Shown: positions 4,364 to 7,523 of the stretch, piece after piece
Position numbering within the stretch: the first letter of the stretch is position 1
How the letters are laid out: each line of letters begins with the position of its first letter
DNA from: Anaerolineae bacterium
GTDB lineage: Bacteria; Chloroflexota; Anaerolineae; Anaerolineales; UBA4823
Reading direction: 5' to 3'
Assembly: GCA_030622805.1 (NCBI GenBank)
Contig: JAUXFR010000060.1
Location: 1 to 7,523 of the forward strand
Length of the DNA stretch: 7,523 nucleotides
Program-made: the position numbers and the translations under genes
Notes under the pieces: model-generated
What the model was told of the DNA's origin: nothing
Seen by the model: only the letters and a program-made list of their open reading frames with translations
The model's database searches: none

Positions 4364-7300
4364 CTATTCCTCTTCTTTTCCATTTCCGCCGTCGTAGTGC
4401 ATGGCAGCCATCTGCTTGTACAGGTTCCAACGGCTCTTCGCGTCCCGCTCCGCCTGGCTCATCAAGAACTCTGCGCGCTGCTCATCCGATTGCAGCAGCA
4501 TACGGTAGCGAGTCTCGTTGTAGGCATACTCGCTTACCGGAATAGTAGGAGCCTTTGAGTCAATCTTGAGCGGGTTCTTGCCCTCATCAATCCAGGCCGG
4601 GTTGAAGCGATACAACGGCCATGCGCCGGACTGCACTGCCAGCTTCTGCTGGTCCAGACCTTTGATCAGATCATATCCGTGGGCAATGCAGTGACTGTAA
4701 GCGATAATCAGGGAAGGACCATCGTAGGCATCGGCCTCGACGAAGGCGTTCAGCGTCTGCTGGTCGCTTGAACCCATCGCAATCTGAGCGACATAGACAT
4801 AACCATATGCCATAGCGATCATCCCCAGATCTTTCTTGGGCGTCCCCTTCCCCTGGGCTGCAAATTTGGCTACTGCCGCGCGCGGCGTGGCTTTGGATGC
4901 CTGACCACCCGTATTTGAGTAGACCTGCGTATCGAGCACCAGCACGTTGACGTTGCGACCGGATGCCAGCACATGGTCTAAACCGCCGTAGCCAATGTCA
5001 TAAGCCCATCCGTCTCCACCCAGGATCCAGACGCTCTTCCGCACGAGTGTGTCGGCAATACTCAGCAGGTTTAAAGCTCGAGGATCGCTCACTCCAGCCA
5101 GCTGTTGTTTTAGCAGTGCAACGCGTTCACGTTGATCGCGGATTCCGGCCTCCGTGGTCTGGTCAGCTTTCAATATTTCATCTACCAGTGAATGTCCAAT
5201 CACATCGGCAAGCTGAGGAAGCAGTTCACTTGCATACTCGATTTGTTTATCCAGGGTAAGACGGAAGCCAAATCCGAACTCGGCGTTGTCCTCGAACAGA
5301 GAATTCGACCAGGCAGGACCACGACCATCCGCATTCTGAGCGTAAGGTGTTGTGGGCAGATTACCGCCGTAGATTGAGGAGCAGCCGGTGGCGTTGGCGA
5401 TGACGATTCGATCACCGAACAATTGGGTCAGCAGCTTGACATATGGGGTCTCGCCACAACCAGGGCAAGCGCCTGAGAATTCGAATAGCGGCTCCAGCAA
5501 TTGGGAATTCTTTATCGTCTTGACATTAATTTTTGTTCGATCTACTTCCGGTATTGTGAGGAAGTAATCCCACTTAATTGCTTCACTCTCGCGTATCGGT
5601 GGTTGGGGTGCCATGTTGATGGCTTTACGTCCTACCTGTGTCTTATCTTTTGCCGGACAGACCTCCACGCACAAACCACAGCCAGTGCAGTCTTCCGGGG
5701 CAACAGCCAGTGTGTAGACCATATCAGGGAATTCACGCCAGCGAGCTTTTCTGGATTCCCAACCACCAGGTGCCTCATCCAGGAAGGATGTCTCGTAGAC
5801 TTTCTCGCGGATAACCGCGTGCGGGCAGACAAAAGCACACTTTCCACATTGGATGCACAAATCCGGCTCCCAGACCGGGATTTCAAGCGAAACGTTGCGT
5901 TTCTCCCACCTGGTCGTGCCGGTCGGGTAGGTACCATCATCCGGGAACACGCTTACCGGCAGGCTGTCACCATCCCGTGCGATAATGGTTCCCAGAACTT
6001 CTTTAACAAACTCGGGCGCTGCTTCTGGAACAGGAGGGCGACGGGTTAGTTCACTGGTGACCTGACCGGGTACATCAACTTTGTGCATATTTGCGATCGC
6101 ATTATCGACAGCATTAAAATTGCGCTGCACGACCGCTTCTCCACGCTTTCCGTAAGTCTTCTTGATGGCTTTCTTGATCTCATCGATCGCTTGCTCACGC
6201 GGCAGTACACCACTGATGGCGAAGAAACAGGTTTGCATAATCGTGTTGATGCGCCCGCCCATACCCGTTTGTTTAGCGACTTCATAACCATCTATCACGT
6301 AGAATTGCAAGTCTTTTTCGATGATCGCCTGCTGCGTTTCCCTTGGGATATTATCCCACACCTGGTCTGGGCCATAAATGCTGTTGAGCAAGAATACAGC
6401 CCCAGGTACTGCATATTTGAGCACGTCAAATTGTTCGAGGAAACCGAACTGGTGGCAGGCTACGAAATTAGCCTGGCTGATTAAATAAGGTGCGCGGATT
6501 GGATTCGGTCCAAAGCGTAAATGGGAGATGGTCACTGCGCCTGATTTCTTTGAATCATACTGGAAGTAGCCCTGGGCATGGTTGTCCGTCTCCTCACCGA
6601 TGATCTTAATTGAGTTCTTATTGGCGCCCACTGTTCCATCCGCCCCCAATCCCCAGAAGACAGCGCGCACTGTTTCCGGATGTTCGATATGAAATGCCGG
6701 ATCGTAATCAATGCTGGTATTCGTCACATCATCCATGATGCCTACAGTGAAATGATTCTTTGGCTCACTATTGAGCATCTCTTCGAACACACCCTTCACC
6801 ATCGCCGGGGTGAATTCTTTCGATGAGAGACCAAAGCGTCCACCAATCACGAGTGGTTCTTCACCTTCCCAGCTTTCGGTGATAGCTGTCACAACATCCT
6901 TATAAAGCGGTTCCCCTGCACTACCAGGTTCCTTCGTGCGATCCAGTACTGCGATCGTCTGAACAGTCTTTGGAAGCGCATCCATTAAATGCTGAACTGA
7001 AAATGGGCGATACAGGCGCACTTTGATCACACCAACCTTCTCGCCCTGATCTGCCAGGTACTGTACTGTCTCCCCCGCTGTTTCAGCGCCTGTCCCCATC
7101 AGCACGATTACTCGTTCCGCGTCTTCCGCTCCTGCGTAATCGAACAGGTGATACTCCCTGCCAACAACCTGTGCGAACCTGTCCATTGTCTCCTGTACGA
7201 TATCCGGGCAGGCCAGATAATAGGGGTTGACCGTTTCACGCGTCTGGAAAAAAACATCCGGATTTTGCGCCGTACCACGAATCACCGGATGATCCGGAGA

Positions 7301-7523
7301 AAGACCACGCGCCCGGTGTGCAAGGATCGGCTCATCGTCGATCATCTGGCGCATGTCGTCCTCTGTGAGCTTTTCGATCTTATTTATCTCGTGTGATGTA
7401 CGAAAGCCGTCGAAGAAATGCAGGAATGGTACGCGGGTTTTTAAGGTCGCACTGTGAGCAATTAATGCCAGATCCTGGGCTTGCTGTACGGAGTTGGATG
7501 ATAATAAAGCCCATCCGGTGCCG
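4364..7523 (-). CDS. nifJ: Pyruvate:ferredoxin (flavodoxin) oxidoreductase, partial (5' end beyond right edge)
   Basis: The single-chain enzyme converts pyruvate, CoA and oxidised ferredoxin to acetyl-CoA, CO2 and reduced ferredoxin in the cytoplasm. The frame stays open from 4364 to the edge (1052 residues visible); full-length family members are about 1170-1200, so roughly 120-150 N-terminal residues are missing. The Met at 7354 is internal: the 56 codons before it encode conserved sequence such as SSNSVQQAQDLALIAHSATL and FFDGFRTSHEINKI. Counting from the first visible residue, two ferredoxin-type cluster motifs are present, CIQCGKCAFVCP (from 556) and CTGCGLCVEVCP (from 612). The third, proximal cluster uses CPGCGE (from 686), ATGCSSIYGG, and the Cys in SHCIAHG (945). 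The thiamine diphosphate site is GDGWAYDIG (836-844), followed by VYSNTGGQASKATPRAA. All expected cofactor ligands in the visible part are intact. The DHOD-like gene follows in the same direction. Confidence 0.97.
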   Translation of the reverse strand, partial: GTGWALLSSNSVQQAQDLALIAHSATLKTRVPFLHFFDGFRTSHEINKIEKLTEDDMRQMIDDEPILAHRARGLSPDHPVIRGTAQNPDVFFQTRETVNPYYLACPDIVQETMDRFAQVVGREYHLFDYAGAEDAERVIVLMGTGAETAGETVQYLADQGEKVGVIKVRLYRPFSVQHLMDALPKTVQTIAVLDRTKEPGSAGEPLYKDVVTAITESWEGEEPLVIGGRFGLSSKEFTPAMVKGVFEEMLNSEPKNHFTVGIMDDVTNTSIDYDPAFHIEHPETVRAVFWGLGADGTVGANKNSIKIIGEETDNHAQGYFQYDSKKSGAVTISHLRFGPNPIRAPYLISQANFVACHQFGFLEQFDVLKYAVPGAVFLLNSIYGPDQVWDNIPRETQQAIIEKDLQFYVIDGYEVAKQTGMGGRINTIMQTCFFAISGVLPREQAIDEIKKAIKKTYGKRGEAVVQRNFNAVDNAIANMHKVDVPGQVTSELTRRPPVPEAAPEFVKEVLGTIIARDGDSLPVSVFPDDGTYPTGTTRWEKRNVSLEIPVWEPDLCIQCGKCAFVCPHAVIREKVYETSFLDEAPGGWESRKARWREFPDMVYTLAVAPEDCTGCGLCVEVCPAKDKTQVGRKAINMAPQPPIRESEAIKWDYFLTIPEVDRTKINVKTIKNSQLLEPLFEFSGACPGCGETPYVKLLTQLFGDRIVIANATGCSSIYGGNLPTTPYAQNADGRGPAWSNSLFEDNAEFGFGFRLTLDKQIEYASELLPQLADVIGHSLVDEILKADQTTEAGIRDQRERVALLKQQLAGVSDPRALNLLSIADTLVRKSVWILGGDGWAYDIGYGGLDHVLASGRNVNVLVLDTQVYSNTGGQASKATPRAAVAKFAAQGKGTPKKDLGMIAMAYGYVYVAQIAMGSSDQQTLNAFVEADAYDGPSLIIAYSHCIAHGYDLIKGLDQQKLAVQSGAWPLYRFNPAWIDEGKNPLKIDSKAPTIPVSEYAYNETRYRMLLQSDEQRAEFLMSQAERDAKSRWNLYKQMAAMHYDGGNGKEEE

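Noticed and set aside
5501..6049. 182-residue plus-strand frame, and other long frames opposite nifJ and the DHOD-like gene
   Set aside because: They lie wholly inside well-supported genes on the other strand and translate to sequences with no recognisable domain.
4364..7354. ATG at 7354 as the start of nifJ
   Set aside because: The frame remains open to the edge and the upstream codons encode conserved NifJ sequence, so the true start is outside the window.
1..7523. CRISPR arrays, tRNA or rRNA genes, transposases, phage genes
   Set aside because: No regularly spaced direct repeats, no cloverleaf or rRNA sequence, and no such protein motifs were found on either strand by eye.

Overview
The window is a 7.5 kb stretch of a bacterial chromosome with three transcription units. 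My best guess at the host is an anaerobic or facultative member of the Chloroflexota, probably Anaerolineae-like. The reasons are the single-chain pyruvate:ferredoxin oxidoreductase paired with a dihydroorotate-dehydrogenase-like protein, the ECF sigma/anti-sigma pair with a long Ala/Glu/Pro-rich anti-sigma tail, and the mid-range GC content. This is inference from gene style; there is no rRNA or marker gene to confirm it.

Layout from left to right. Positions 1-1537 (minus strand) hold an ECF sigma factor and, overlapping it by ATGA, its membrane anti-sigma factor, which runs off the left edge. A tiny hydrophobic ORF sits 3 bases ahead of the sigma start. Positions 1538-1917 are a divergent, AT-rich control region with two inverted repeats, a perfect TATAAT, and a leader stem-loop whose right arm holds the start codon of a 17-codon ORF that overlaps the next gene by ATGA. 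Positions 1918-3122 (plus strand) are a two-gene operon: a VIT1/CCC1-type Fe/Mn transporter and a short TrmO/TsaA-family protein. Positions 3123-3269 separate convergent genes and carry three hairpins, one of them a perfect 15-bp-stem palindrome that looks like a dispersed repeat. Positions 3270-7523 (minus strand) hold nifJ (pyruvate:ferredoxin oxidoreductase, 5' end off the right edge) followed by the DHOD-like flavoprotein.

How the genes fit together. NifJ converts pyruvate and CoA to acetyl-CoA, CO2 and reduced ferredoxin; the DHOD-like protein downstream lacks the usual catalytic Cys motif and is more likely an accessory flavin oxidoreductase of that redox metabolism than a pyrimidine enzyme. 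The sigma/anti-sigma pair is a self-contained signalling module. The metal transporter probably stores or exports Fe2+/Mn2+, and its leader region is the most suggestive regulatory structure in the window. No tRNA, rRNA, CRISPR array, transposase or phage gene is visible. Nothing here is clearly a wholly new system; the strongest candidates for new biology are the VIT leader and the altered active site of the DHOD-like protein.
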